The notes beneath the pieces were generated by a model. It was not told the origin of the DNA. It was given only the letters and a program-made list of their open reading frames with translations, and did not search any database. Below, piece after piece: positions 7,022 to 14,796 of a stretch of 22,085 nucleotides of DNA (its first letter is position 1; each line of letters starts with the position of its first letter). Made by a program: the position numbers and the translations under genes. The DNA is from UBA927 sp964361785 (GTDB taxonomy: Bacteria > Patescibacteriota > Microgenomatia > UBA10105 > UBA927): positions 1 through 22,085 of the forward strand of contig CAYIBX010000019.1 in NCBI GenBank assembly GCA_964361785.1. Direction: 5' to 3'.

Positions 7022-7306
7022 ATGTCGAGAAGCACTAAAAAGGGTCCATACATCGATCCACGCGTTTTGGCCAAGATAAACAAGCAAAAGGCGGGGGGCG
7101 ATCTCACGCCGATAAAAACATGGGCGAGAAGTTGCCAAATATCTCCTGAGTTTGTCGGACATAAGTTTGCAGTTCATAATGGAAGAATTTTTGTGGAGGT
7201 GTTTGTGACAGAGGGAATGGTGGGACACAGGCTTGGGGAATTTTCTCCAACTCGTACATTTAGAGGACATGGACAAGTGACCAAGAGAACTGCAGATAAA
7301 ACGTAA
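7022..7306 (+). CDS. rpsS: Ribosomal protein S19
   Basis: Small-subunit head protein that pairs with S13 near the A-site tRNA. The 94-aa length is normal. It begins MSRSTKKGPYIDPRVLAKI and carries the family signature IKTWARSCQISPEFVGHKFAVHNGR, then VTEGMVGHRLGEFSPTRTFRGH. It follows rplB by 3 bases. The gene uses slightly more G-rich codons than its neighbours around 7090-7110, without other signs of transfer. Confidence 0.97.
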   Translation: MSRSTKKGPYIDPRVLAKINKQKAGGDLTPIKTWARSCQISPEFVGHKFAVHNGRIFVEVFVTEGMVGHRLGEFSPTRTFRGHGQVTKRTADKT

Positions 7307-7311
7307 CAACT

Positions 7312-7653
7312 ATGGAATACAAAGCGACAGCCAAATACATTCACATGAGTCCTAGAAAATTGCGTCTTATGGCGGATAGTATTCGTAAAATGGGTGTTTT
7401 AGAAGCGTTAGCTGGGCTAGACGCTGCGTCACAACGAAGTGGCAAGCCCTTGGCAGTCCTTATACGATCAGCAGCAGCAAATGCAAAGGTGAAAAACGCA
7501 AAAGTTGGTCCGTTAGTGATTTTTAAACTTGAAGTTGATGGTGGTCCAGCGATGAAGCGTTGGCATGCGGTGAGCAAAGGCTCAGCGCATGCGTACAAAA
7601 AGCGCATGTCACACGTGACAGTCACACTGACAGAGGAAAAAAAGGAGAAATAA
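7312..7653 (+). CDS. rplV: Ribosomal protein L22
   Basis: Large-subunit protein whose beta-hairpin lines the exit tunnel and contributes to macrolide response. The 113-aa length is normal. Typical stretches are KYIHMSPRKLRLMADSIRKM, then KPLAVLIRSAAANAKVKN, and the tunnel hairpin region MKRWHAVSKGSAHAYKKRMSHVTVTL. It is 5 bases after rpsS and 3 before rpsC. A GGAGAAA run at its end (7644-7650) may serve as the ribosome-binding site of rpsC. Confidence 0.96.
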   Translation: MEYKATAKYIHMSPRKLRLMADSIRKMGVLEALAGLDAASQRSGKPLAVLIRSAAANAKVKNAKVGPLVIFKLEVDGGPAMKRWHAVSKGSAHAYKKRMSHVTVTLTEEKKEK

Positions 7654-7656
7654 TTT

Positions 7657-8331
7657 ATGGGACAAAAAGTACATCCATACGCATTTAGACTTGGGCCCTT
7701 GTATACATGGGTCTCTCGATGGTTTGCTGATGACAAACGATATGCAGGGCTTCTTATCCAAGATTTGTTGCTTAGAAAGGAGATGTTTTTGAAACTTAAA
7801 AACGCAGGGCTTGGTCTTTGTGAAATTGAACGATCGATAAATAAGATCAAAGTGATCCTTCATGTTTCTCGACCTGGTATGGTTATTGGTCGAGGCGGAT
7901 CTGGACTTGAGGATATAAAGAAATTTGTCGAAAAGACATTACTTACGATTGGGAGAGAAAAAAAGTTGAATAAAACTGTTTTTGATCCAATCAAGATGAA
8001 GGTGGAAATTGTCGTTGAGCCTATTAAAGAACCAAACTTAAATGCACACCTTGTTGCGGTCAACATTGGCGAACAGATGCTCAAGCGCATGCCACACAAA
8101 AGGATCTGCGTGCAAATGGTTGACCGCGTTATGACGGCCGGAGCTAAAGGTGTCAAAATTAAATTAGCCGGTCGAATTGGGGGCGCTGAAATTGCCCGTC
8201 GAGAAACGTACAAGCAGGGATCTATTCCATTGTCAACGATACGAGAAAATATTGATTATGCAGAAGTACCGTGTCTTACAAAATCAGGGTATGTAGGAAT
8301 AAAAGTATGGATTTGTAAAAAAGTGAATTAA
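7657..8331 (+). CDS. rpsC: Ribosomal protein S3
   Basis: Small-subunit protein at the mRNA entry tunnel with helicase-related function. The 224-aa length is usual. It begins MGQKVHPYAFRLG, the standard start. The KH domain has its GxxG loop as GRGG at residues 78-81. The C-terminal domain shows GAKGVKIKLAGRIGGAEIARRE and ends with the strand GYVGIKVWICKK. It lies between rplV and rplP with 2-3 base gaps. Confidence 0.97.
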   Translation: MGQKVHPYAFRLGPLYTWVSRWFADDKRYAGLLIQDLLLRKEMFLKLKNAGLGLCEIERSINKIKVILHVSRPGMVIGRGGSGLEDIKKFVEKTLLTIGREKKLNKTVFDPIKMKVEIVVEPIKEPNLNAHLVAVNIGEQMLKRMPHKRICVQMVDRVMTAGAKGVKIKLAGRIGGAEIARRETYKQGSIPLSTIRENIDYAEVPCLTKSGYVGIKVWICKKVN

Positions 8332-8333
8332 TT

Positions 8334-8750
8334 ATGTTAGCACCAAAACGAGCTAAGCACAGAAAACAATTTAGAGGCCGAATGAAGGGCAAATCCATAC
8401 GAGGATCTGTGATTTCGTTTGGTGACTTTGGGTTGAAGGCTACAGAACCAGGCTGGGTATCTAGTAGACAAATAGAGGCGGCCAGAAAAGCATTGACGCA
8501 TACAATACGAAGGGGAGGGCGCGTTTGGATTAGAATTTTTCCAGATAAGCCTGTTACCAAGAAGCCGCCAGAAACACGCATGGGTAGCGGCAAAGGTGAT
8601 GTTTCGGAATATGTTTGTGTAGTCCGACCAGGGCGTATTATGTTTGAAATGGGTGGCGTCGCTGAGGAACTAGCAAAAGAAGCGATGAGGTTGGCTGCAA
8701 TAAAATTACCAATTCGCGCCAAATTTGTACAACGGGAGAAACGCATATGA
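8334..8750 (+). CDS. rplP: Ribosomal protein L16
   Basis: Large-subunit protein at the A-tRNA elbow site, needed for late 50S maturation. The 138-aa length is normal. It begins MLAPKRAKHRKQFRGRMKG and has ISFGDFGLKATEPGWVSSRQIEAARKA, the basic region GGRVWIRIFPDKPVTKKPPETRMGSGKG, and GRIMFEMGGVAEELAKEAMRLAAIKLP. Its last four bases overlap the rpmC start as ATGA, implying translational coupling. Confidence 0.97.
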   Translation: MLAPKRAKHRKQFRGRMKGKSIRGSVISFGDFGLKATEPGWVSSRQIEAARKALTHTIRRGGRVWIRIFPDKPVTKKPPETRMGSGKGDVSEYVCVVRPGRIMFEMGGVAEELAKEAMRLAAIKLPIRAKFVQREKRI

Positions 8751-8956
8751 AACGAAAAATAAAAGATCAATTATTGAGTTTGACCGTTGCTGAACTGAAA
8801 AAAAAGGTTACAGAATTGCGAAAATCAATCATTGAGGAAAAAATGAAACGCTATAGTACACCAGGCAAAAATGTCCGGGTAGCAAAAGAATTACGCATTC
8901 AATTAGCAGTCGCGCAAACGGCATTGACCGCTAAGTTATTTGGAGAAGGGAAGTAG
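8747..8956 (+). CDS. rpmC: Ribosomal protein L29
   Basis: Small helical protein near the tunnel exit, neighbour of L23. The 69-aa length is usual. It is predicted to be a helical hairpin: LLSLTVAELKKKVTELRKSIIEEKMKR, a short turn with TPGKNVR, then VAKELRIQLAVAQTALTAKLF. The ATG overlaps the rplP stop by 4 bases. A GGAGAAGGGAAG stretch at its end (8942-8953) provides the likely ribosome-binding site for rpsQ. Confidence 0.94.
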   Translation: MKRKIKDQLLSLTVAELKKKVTELRKSIIEEKMKRYSTPGKNVRVAKELRIQLAVAQTALTAKLFGEGK

Positions 8957-8957
8957 T

Positions 8958-9248
8958 ATGAAAAAAAACACAGTACAACGAGCTAAATCAGTAGTTTCTA
9001 AAGCACGCACAATACGTGGGGTTGTAGCGTCTACGAAGAATAAAGATACCGTCATCGTAGAAGTTATTCGAATGACTCGTCATCCGATGTACAGAAAAGC
9101 AGTGCGACGAACCAAACGATTTGCCGCCCATGTAGTCAATATGGACCTTTCTGTGGGAGATGACGTCATTATGAAAGAAATTCCACCGATGAGTAAAACA
9201 AAACATTTTCTTATAATTTCTCGAGCTGATCGAAAGGTATTTGTATGA
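8958..9248 (+). CDS. rpsQ: Ribosomal protein S17
   Basis: Primary 16S rRNA-binding protein of the small-subunit body, with an OB fold. The product is 96 aa. ATG 8958 is chosen because it follows the rpmC stop by one base with GAAGGGAAG upstream; a longer in-frame start at 8940 would lie inside rpmC. The core is normal: IRGVVASTKNKDTVIVEVIRMTRHPMYRKAVRRTKRFAAHV, then the loop VGDDVIMKEIPPMSKTKHFLI. A basic N-terminal extension of about 17 residues (MKKNTVQRAKSVVSKAR) precedes it. It overlaps rplN by ATGA. Confidence 0.95.
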   Translation: MKKNTVQRAKSVVSKARTIRGVVASTKNKDTVIVEVIRMTRHPMYRKAVRRTKRFAAHVVNMDLSVGDDVIMKEIPPMSKTKHFLIISRADRKVFV

Positions 9249-9619
9249 TACAGAGACGCACAAAATTAACAGTTGCTGATAATTCTGGTGCTACAGAAAT
9301 GGTGGTTATTCATATCTATGGTGCTTCTAAGAGAATGAAAGCAACGATTGGTGATGTTGTGCAGTGTGTGGTGAAAAAAGCAGATCCAACCGGCATCGTC
9401 AAAGATGACGAGATGGTACAAGTGGTGATTGTACGGACACACAAAGAATTTCACAGAAAAGATGGGTCCTATATTCGGTTTGATGACAACGCAGGAGTGG
9501 TGATCGATAACAGAAAAGACAAGAATCCGAGAGGCACACGAGTATTCGGTCCAATTGCCCGTGAGCTAAAAGACAAAGGATTTGATAAAATAGTAAGCCT
9601 TGCACCAGAAGTATTTTAA
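9245..9619 (+). CDS. rplN: Ribosomal protein L14
   Basis: Large-subunit interface protein that contacts 16S helix 14 and the silencing factor RsfS. The 124-aa length is normal. It begins MIQRRTKLTVADNSGATEM, then KADPTGIVKDDEMVQVVIVRTHKEFHRKDGSYIRFDDNAGVVI, and ends with RVFGPIARELKDKGFDKIVSLAPEVF, all diagnostic. It starts within the rpsQ stop, so translation is probably coupled. Confidence 0.98.
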   Translation: MIQRRTKLTVADNSGATEMVVIHIYGASKRMKATIGDVVQCVVKKADPTGIVKDDEMVQVVIVRTHKEFHRKDGSYIRFDDNAGVVIDNRKDKNPRGTRVFGPIARELKDKGFDKIVSLAPEVF

Positions 9620-9628
9620 TTACACACT

Positions 9629-9934
9629 ATGAAATTTAAAATCGGAGACACAATTATCGTAACACTGGGAAAAGATAAGGGTCGCAAAGGGAAAATCGAT
9701 GCGGTTTTTCCAAAGGCCAATGAGGTGAAAGTACTGGGTGTTCACATTGTCAAAAAGCATATGAAAAGAAAAGATGAAAAAAATGCCGGCGGCATTGTGG
9801 AAATCGTAAAACCAATAGCCACGTCAAAAATTGCACTTATTTGTCCTTCGTGCAGCAAGCAAACGCGCATTGGGTATTTGGTTGCCAAGAATGAAAAAGT
9901 TCGTGTGTGTAGAAAATGTCATAAAAAGATATAG
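9629..9934 (+). CDS. rplX: Ribosomal protein L24, zinc-ribbon form
   Basis: Assembly-initiating 50S protein that binds the 5' end of 23S rRNA. The 101-aa length is usual. The N-terminal KOW-type domain starts MKFKIGDTIIVTLGKDKGRKGKI. The C-terminal half carries CPSC (Cys72, Cys75) and CRKC (Cys94, Cys97), a zinc ribbon seen in many bacterial L24 proteins. Together with zinc-type S14 and L36 in this window, it shows that the organism keeps the Cys-containing versions of these proteins. Confidence 0.96.
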   Translation: MKFKIGDTIIVTLGKDKGRKGKIDAVFPKANEVKVLGVHIVKKHMKRKDEKNAGGIVEIVKPIATSKIALICPSCSKQTRIGYLVAKNEKVRVCRKCHKKI

Positions 9935-9937
9935 CGT

Positions 9938-10480
9938 ATGAATCTATTACATAAAAAATATAACGACGAAATAGCAGGCGTACTTATGAAAAAGCTTGGT
10001 ATCAAAAACGTCATGGCAGTACCAAAACTTGTCAAAATTGTTGTGAACGTTGGGCTTGGTGAGGCGCTTAAAGATAAAAAAGTTATCGAGAAAGTGAGCC
10101 AGCAACTGGCTGTCATTACCGGCCAAAAGCCACAGCCTCGTAAGGCCACGCGTGCAATTTCGACATTTAAATTGCGTGCGGGTGATGTGATTGGAGTTCG
10201 TGTGACGTTAAGAGGTACACGGATGTATGACTATTTTCAGCGGCTTACCATGGTGGCTCTCCCTCGTGTTCGCGACTTTCGCGGCGTATCAAATAAAGCA
10301 TTTGATAATACCGGTAATTATACATTGGGGTTGTCAGAGCAGATTATTTTCCCAGAGCTTGAGTATGGTATGATCGACAAAATTCGAGGGTTTGAAACGA
10401 CATTTGTCACGACCGCTAAGACAAACGAGCATGCAAAAGCGCTTCTTGAAGCACTGGGCATGCCGTTTTCGAAAATATAA
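9938..10480 (+). CDS. rplE: Ribosomal protein L5
   Basis: 5S rRNA-binding protein of the central protuberance that contacts P-site tRNA and S13. The 180-aa length is normal. It begins MNLLHKKYNDEIAGVLMKKLGIKNVMAVPKLVKIVVNVGLGE. Diagnostic parts are ITGQKPQPRKATRAISTFKLR, LPRVRDFRGVSNKAFDNTGNYTLGLSEQIIFPE and the C-terminal FVTTAKTNEHAKALLEALGMPF. It follows rplX by 3 bases and precedes rpsN by 2. Confidence 0.98.
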   Translation: MNLLHKKYNDEIAGVLMKKLGIKNVMAVPKLVKIVVNVGLGEALKDKKVIEKVSQQLAVITGQKPQPRKATRAISTFKLRAGDVIGVRVTLRGTRMYDYFQRLTMVALPRVRDFRGVSNKAFDNTGNYTLGLSEQIIFPELEYGMIDKIRGFETTFVTTAKTNEHAKALLEALGMPFSKI

Positions 10481-10482
10481 TT

Positions 10483-10668
10483 ATGGCAAAAACATCAGAT
10501 ATCGTCAAATTTGAACATAAGCAAAAATTTACAGTGAGACATGTGAATCGTTGTATGCTTTGTGGAAGAAGTAGGGCATATATGCGTAAATTTAAACTGT
10601 GTCGTATTTGTTTTCGAGAACTAGCGCATAAAGGGGCACTTCCAGGAGTGGTAAAAGCATCGTGGTAA
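10483..10668 (+). CDS. rpsN: Ribosomal protein S14, zinc (short) form
   Basis: Small-subunit head protein needed late in 30S assembly. At 61 aa it is the short zinc-binding type, with CMLC (Cys24, Cys27) and CRIC (Cys40, Cys43) and the usual GRSRAYMRKFKLCRICFRELAHKGALPGVVKASW end. The longer 101-aa zinc-free type is not seen in this window. The stop codon runs into AAAGGAGAG (10667-10675), the ribosome-binding site of rpsH. Confidence 0.97.
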   Translation: MAKTSDIVKFEHKQKFTVRHVNRCMLCGRSRAYMRKFKLCRICFRELAHKGALPGVVKASW

Positions 10669-10681
10669 AGGAGAGAAAATT

Positions 10682-11077
10682 ATGATGGTGAATGATCCGA
10701 TAGGAGACATGTTGACGAGAATTCGAAATGCAGCAATGGCGCATAATAGAGTCATTGAGTTGCCTACGAGTAAATTAAAAGTGGCAGTGGCAACACTTCT
10801 TTCCAAAAAAGGATATGTCAAAGATGTAAAGGTAACAGGAGCGGGTACTGGAAAACTGCTTCATATGGAACTCACGTATGAAGGAAAAGAACCAGTGGTA
10901 ATCGGGATTAAACGAGTAAGTAAGCCCGGACTTCGCTGGTATGTAGGGAAAAAGAAAATTCCAGTTGTCATGGGGGGCGCGGGTATTTCAGTGGTCAGTA
11001 CGCCCAAAGGTGTTATGACGGGAAAAGATGCGATAAAGCTTGGGCTTGGCGGAGAATTATTGTGTGAAGTTTGGTAA
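10682..11077 (+). CDS. rpsH: Ribosomal protein S8
   Basis: Central-domain 16S rRNA-binding protein. In E. coli it is also the repressor of the spc operon, acting at the L5 start. The 131-aa length is normal. There are two adjacent ATG codons (10682 and 10685) behind a good AAAGGAG; either may be used. Family stretches are NDPIGDMLTRIRNAAMAHN, the middle region KPGLRWYVGKKKIPVVMGGAGISVVSTPKGVMTGKDA and the C-terminal LGGELLCEVW. No feature in the L5 start region was identified as an S8 target site. Confidence 0.97.
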   Translation: MMVNDPIGDMLTRIRNAAMAHNRVIELPTSKLKVAVATLLSKKGYVKDVKVTGAGTGKLLHMELTYEGKEPVVIGIKRVSKPGLRWYVGKKKIPVVMGGAGISVVSTPKGVMTGKDAIKLGLGGELLCEVW

Positions 11078-11083
11078 TATTAT

Positions 11084-11638
11084 ATGTCCAGAATAGGCGA
11101 TACACCAGTTTTAGTACCAAAAGATGCGACGCTTACAGTCGATGGGGCAAGTGTCGTCATTAAAGGGCCTAAAGGCGAACTCACGCTTTCTATACCAAAA
11201 GGAATTTCAGTAGTTCCATCGGGAGATGGCGTGTTTCTTGTTGAGAAAAAAGGTATAAGCAAAAAACTTAATGCGTTGCATGGGACGATAAGTGCGTTAC
11301 TACGAAATAACATTGTAGGAGTGACCAAAGGATGGACCAAGCAACTTGAGTTATCTGGAGTTGGGTATCGAGCGACCATGCAGGGAGCGGGCATATCCTT
11401 TTCTGTCGGATTTTCTCACCCAGTAGTGGTAAATCCGAAAAACGGTATTGTTTTTAGTATAACGGATAGCAAGGTGCTCGTATCGGGTATAGATAAGTAT
11501 TTAGTCGGGCAAACAGCGGCCTCGATTCGAGCGATAAAACCACCTGAACCATATAAAGGCAAAGGTATTAAATACACTGGCGAGTATGTACGACGGAAAG
11601 CCGGTAAGTCAGCAAAAGCAGTGGGAGGAGCGAAATGA
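11084..11638 (+). CDS. rplF: Ribosomal protein L6
   Basis: Large-subunit protein near the factor-binding site and the sarcin-ricin loop. The 184-aa length is normal. It begins MSRIGDTPVLVPKDATLTV with two tandem L6 folds. The second contains VTKGWTKQLELSGVGYRATMQG and the signature PEPYKGKGIKYTGEYVRRKAGK near the C-terminus. The ATGA at its end overlaps rplR. Confidence 0.97.
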   Translation: MSRIGDTPVLVPKDATLTVDGASVVIKGPKGELTLSIPKGISVVPSGDGVFLVEKKGISKKLNALHGTISALLRNNIVGVTKGWTKQLELSGVGYRATMQGAGISFSVGFSHPVVVNPKNGIVFSITDSKVLVSGIDKYLVGQTAASIRAIKPPEPYKGKGIKYTGEYVRRKAGKSAKAVGGAK

Positions 11639-11964
11639 TAATTCGAAGACAATTGCGTCAGAAACGAAAAGCAAGTATACGTGCGCGACTAAGTGGCACC
11701 GCGAAAGTACCGCGCCTTGCTGTATATCGATCAAATACGCGACTTTCGGCTCAAATTATCGATGATGTCAAAGCAGTCTCATTGGCTTCTGCGTGGGTGA
11801 AAGGCAAGAATAACGCATCAGCTGTAGCGTTAGGAGAAGCGATAGCAGTGAAGGCAAAGGCTGCAGGAATTAAGAAAGTTGTATTTGATCGTGGCGGATT
11901 TCGGTATCATGGATCCATAAAGCAAGTAGCAGAAAAAGCGCGAGCCGGAGGATTAATATTTTAA
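11635..11964 (+). CDS. rplR: Ribosomal protein L18
   Basis: 5S rRNA-binding protein of the central protuberance. The product is 109 aa, at the short end of the family range (about 110-120). It shows the basic N-terminus RRQLRQKRKASIRARLSGTAKVPRLAVYRSNTRLSAQIIDD and the C-terminal VFDRGGFRYHGSIKQVAEKARAGGLIF. The start overlaps the rplF stop by 4 bases. Confidence 0.97.
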   Translation: MIIRRQLRQKRKASIRARLSGTAKVPRLAVYRSNTRLSAQIIDDVKAVSLASAWVKGKNNASAVALGEAIAVKAKAAGIKKVVFDRGGFRYHGSIKQVAEKARAGGLIF

Positions 11965-11980
11965 GAGAAAGGTATGGAGT

Positions 11981-12475
11981 ATGTTTAACAATAATAATTC
12001 CAACAGACAAAGACAGCAACATGTAGTACCACCGGGTGAATTTGAAGAAAAAGTGATTCAGGTCAATCGTGTTTCGAAAAAAACGAAAGGTGGCAATAAA
12101 GTAGGATTTTCTGTATTGGTCGTTGTTGGCGATAAAAAAGGTCGAGTTGGCGTAGGTCTTGGCGGAGCTCCCGACGTACAATCATCGGTCAAAAAAGCTG
12201 TCGTCTATGCCCGAAAACACATTATCACCGTGCCGTTGAAGGGGACCACCATTCCACACATGGTACAACTTAAGCTCGGAGCAGCCCGTATTATGATAAA
12301 GCCTGCCCCACCGGGCACAGGTGTTCGTGCAGGTGGGCCAGTTCGAGCAGTGGTTGAAGCAGTTGGTATACGCGACATCGTCTCTAAAATTATAGGAACG
12401 AATAACAAAGCATCAAATGTCTACGCAACAATGGCGGCATTAAAAAAGCTAAAGCTTATAAAGCAAATGGTATAA
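11981..12475 (+). CDS. rpsE: Ribosomal protein S5
   Basis: Small-subunit protein important for decoding accuracy and mRNA unwinding at entry. The product is 164 aa. After a Asn/Gln-rich N-terminus (MFNNNNSNRQRQQ) the core reads EKVIQVNRVSKKTKGGNKVGFSVLVVVGDKKGRVGVGLGGAPDV, then PPGTGVRAGGPVRAVVEAVGIRDIVSKIIGTNNKASNVYATMAAL. GAGAAAGG (11965-11972) is the ribosome-binding site. Only 7 bases separate it from rplO, so there is no rpmD (L30) in the position where it is normally found. Confidence 0.97.
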   Translation: MFNNNNSNRQRQQHVVPPGEFEEKVIQVNRVSKKTKGGNKVGFSVLVVVGDKKGRVGVGLGGAPDVQSSVKKAVVYARKHIITVPLKGTTIPHMVQLKLGAARIMIKPAPPGTGVRAGGPVRAVVEAVGIRDIVSKIIGTNNKASNVYATMAALKKLKLIKQMV

Positions 12476-12482
12476 AAAATTT

Positions 12483-12914
12483 ATGAAATTACACGCACTC
12501 CCGTCATTGGTGAAAAAAAAGATGAAACGTTTAGGGCGTGGGTCAGGGTCAGGTCGCGGTAAAACTGCAGGTCGCGGGACGAAGGGTCAAAAAGCGAGAG
12601 GTACGGTGCCACGAGATTTTGAAGGCGGACAATTGGCGCTTACAAAGCGTTTTCCCCTCCTTCGTGGCAAAACCCGCAATAAGTCTATGCGACCATATAC
12701 GGTCACACTCAATCTTTCCAGATTGTCGATTATGGATTCTGGGACAAATGTCACTCTTGAAACACTTAAAAAGTATGGTATCGTAGATACATCCACTGTT
12801 TCAGTAAAGCTTGTCCGTGGTGGAATCCTTACGAAGGCTCTTACAGTTTCGATACCACGATCTAAAGGAGCTAAAGAGGATATTCTAAAAGCCGGCGGAT
12901 CAGTTGGAAAATAA
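12483..12914 (+). CDS. rplO: Ribosomal protein L15
   Basis: Large-subunit assembly protein with a long, unfolded Gly/Arg-rich N-terminal tail that threads through 23S rRNA. The 143-aa length is normal. The tail reads KRLGRGSGSGRGKTAGRGTKGQKARG, followed by FEGGQLALTKRFPLLRG. The globular C-terminal half contains VTLETLKKYGIVD and VKLVRGGILTKALTVSIPRSKGAKEDILKAGG. It directly follows rpsE, without L30, and is 14 bases before secY. Confidence 0.97.
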   Translation: MKLHALPSLVKKKMKRLGRGSGSGRGKTAGRGTKGQKARGTVPRDFEGGQLALTKRFPLLRGKTRNKSMRPYTVTLNLSRLSIMDSGTNVTLETLKKYGIVDTSTVSVKLVRGGILTKALTVSIPRSKGAKEDILKAGGSVGK

Positions 12915-12928
12915 CGCGTGTCGTTTCT

Positions 12929-14218
12929 ATGAATACATTTTTCTCGGCTTTTGCCAACAGTTGGAGAACCAAAGAATTGCGTCGCAAGATTCTTGTTACC
13001 GTGTGGCTTTTTGTAATCTTTCGTATATTTGCTCATGTTCCAATACCAGGTATTGATCGCGTCAGACTCGCGCAATTATTTTCGCAGAATCAATTTTTGG
13101 GGCTTTTGGATATTTTTTCTGGTGGAACGCTTGTCAACTTTTCCGTATTAGCGTTAGGATTGAATCCGTACATAAACGCATCAATCATATTGCAGCTTCT
13201 TACCATCGTATTTCCCAAATTGGAAGAGCTGTCAAAAGAAGGAGATTTTGGTCGAGAAAAAATCAATCAGTACACGCGATTTATCACCGTGCCTTTGGCG
13301 GTTGTACAATCCATCGGTATGTATATGCTGCTTCGAAATCAAGGCATTGTGCAGACGTTAAATCCATTGACACTTCTTTCTGTTGTTTTTACCATGACTG
13401 CAGGAACGCTGTTTGTCATGTGGTTGGGGGAGCTTATCACCGAGTATGGAGTTGGGAATGGTATTTCACTATTAATTTTTGCAGGAATTGTTGGTCGTTT
13501 GCCAGTTACGGTATTTCAAACAGCAAGCGTTGTTACTGCTGAGTCAGTTACGAGTATGATTCTTTTTATGGGGGTAGCTATAGTTGTAATATTCGGAGCG
13601 GTTTTTATGAACGAAGCCGTGAGACGAATCCCCGTCCACTATGCACGCCGCGTGCGGGGAAATAAGATATATGGCGGGAATATGTCCTATTTGCCACTTC
13701 GCGTGAATCAAGCAGGGGTTATACCTATTATTTTTGCAGTGTCCCTCGTATTGCTGCCATCATTATTGGGTGGATTTTTACAGCAAACGCAAAATCCAGC
13801 TTTTGTTGGACTCGGTCGAATGCTTACGGGATTATTTAATCCCACGAGCATTTCATATAATTTGATCTATTTTTTGTTGGTGATTGGGTTTACATATTTT
13901 TATACCGCTATTACATTTAATCCAGGAAAAATTGCCGCAGAGATTCAAAAACATGGAGGATTTATTCCAGGTATACGTCCCGGTACGCCAACCTCAGCGT
14001 ACTTAAATTATATTTTAACGCGTATTACGTTGGCAGGTGCGTTATTTTTAGGGATTTTGGCTGTATTTCCATCACTCGCTCGTTCGGTTACTGGCGTGTC
14101 TACATTGTTAGTGGGGGGTACAGGTGTTCTTATCGTCGTATCAGTCGTATTGGAGACCGTCAAGGCTCTTGAAGCACAACTTGTGATGAGAAATTATGAA
14201 GGATTTTTAAAGGAGTAG
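12929..14218 (+). CDS. secY: Preprotein translocase subunit SecY
   Basis: Channel of the Sec translocon in the cytoplasmic membrane, which exports or inserts proteins with SecE, SecG and SecA or the ribosome. The 429-aa length is normal, with about ten hydrophobic segments beginning near residue 22 (ILVTVWLFVIFRIFAHVPIPGID). Family signatures include ALGLNPYINASIILQLLTIVFP, the segment LITEYGVGNGISLLIFAGI, VNQAGVIPIIFA, and the cytoplasmic loop PGKIAAEIQKHGGFIPGIRPG needed for ribosome and SecA binding. The plug and pore ring lie in the expected places. It closes the spc block and is 2 bases before adk. Confidence 0.98.
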   Translation: MNTFFSAFANSWRTKELRRKILVTVWLFVIFRIFAHVPIPGIDRVRLAQLFSQNQFLGLLDIFSGGTLVNFSVLALGLNPYINASIILQLLTIVFPKLEELSKEGDFGREKINQYTRFITVPLAVVQSIGMYMLLRNQGIVQTLNPLTLLSVVFTMTAGTLFVMWLGELITEYGVGNGISLLIFAGIVGRLPVTVFQTASVVTAESVTSMILFMGVAIVVIFGAVFMNEAVRRIPVHYARRVRGNKIYGGNMSYLPLRVNQAGVIPIIFAVSLVLLPSLLGGFLQQTQNPAFVGLGRMLTGLFNPTSISYNLIYFLLVIGFTYFYTAITFNPGKIAAEIQKHGGFIPGIRPGTPTSAYLNYILTRITLAGALFLGILAVFPSLARSVTGVSTLLVGGTGVLIVVSVVLETVKALEAQLVMRNYEGFLKE

Positions 14219-14220
14219 AT

Positions 14221-14796
14221 ATGCATATCGTTTTTTATGGCCCTGAAGGATCTGGAAAAGGAACACAAGCAAAGTTGTTAAGCGAAAAACTCGGACTTCC
14301 TATTTTAAGTTCCGGAGATCTTGTGCGTGATGCAGCTTTAAATGATAAAGGTATTATTGGTGAAGTATGTCGCCAAGCGTTGTCAGAAGGCAAGTATGTT
14401 GCGGATAGTGAAATGTTTGTTTTGTGGAAATGGAGACTTAAAGAAGAAGCGGCCAAGGGCGGATGGATTATGGATGGTTTTCCGAGAAATGTTGAACAGG
14501 CAAAATTTTTGGATGACAAAATAGATAAGTATGGGTACAAAGTAGAACGAGTCATTTATTTAAGCCTTTCAAAAGAGGAATCGATGAAACGATTAATTAA
14601 GCGTGCTCGACCATTGCATGAAGGATCGACAGAGCTTCACGATTCACCAGAGCGTATCAAACAACGTCTCGCTATCTACAAAGAAGGAGAGAAAGATGTG
14701 CTTAATTTTTATCATGAAAAAGGAATTCTTATTGAAATTAATGCAGACAACGCCATTGAAAAGGTCCATGATGATATTGTAGTTTCTGTATCATGA
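14221..14796 (+). CDS. adk: Adenylate kinase, short form
   Basis: Interconverts ATP + AMP and 2 ADP in the cytoplasm. The product is 191 aa, the short form without the extended zinc-type LID insertion. It has P-loop GPEGSGKGT (residues 7-15), the AMP-site SSGDLVR (30-36), MDGFPRN (84-90) and the compact LID with RLIKRARPLHEG then DSPERIKQRLAIYKEGEKDVL (124-161). Linkage to secY and map is standard. Its ATGA stop overlaps the next gene. The LID lacks the two CxxC pairs of zinc-type enzymes. Confidence 0.95.
   Translation: MHIVFYGPEGSGKGTQAKLLSEKLGLPILSSGDLVRDAALNDKGIIGEVCRQALSEGKYVADSEMFVLWKWRLKEEAAKGGWIMDGFPRNVEQAKFLDDKIDKYGYKVERVIYLSLSKEESMKRLIKRARPLHEGSTELHDSPERIKQRLAIYKEGEKDVLNFYHEKGILIEINADNAIEKVHDDIVVSVS

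Noticed and set aside
7341..7850. 169-codon minus-strand open frame across rplV and rpsC
   Set aside because: It is antisense to two clear r-protein genes, with low-complexity Ser/Phe-rich content typical of shadow frames.
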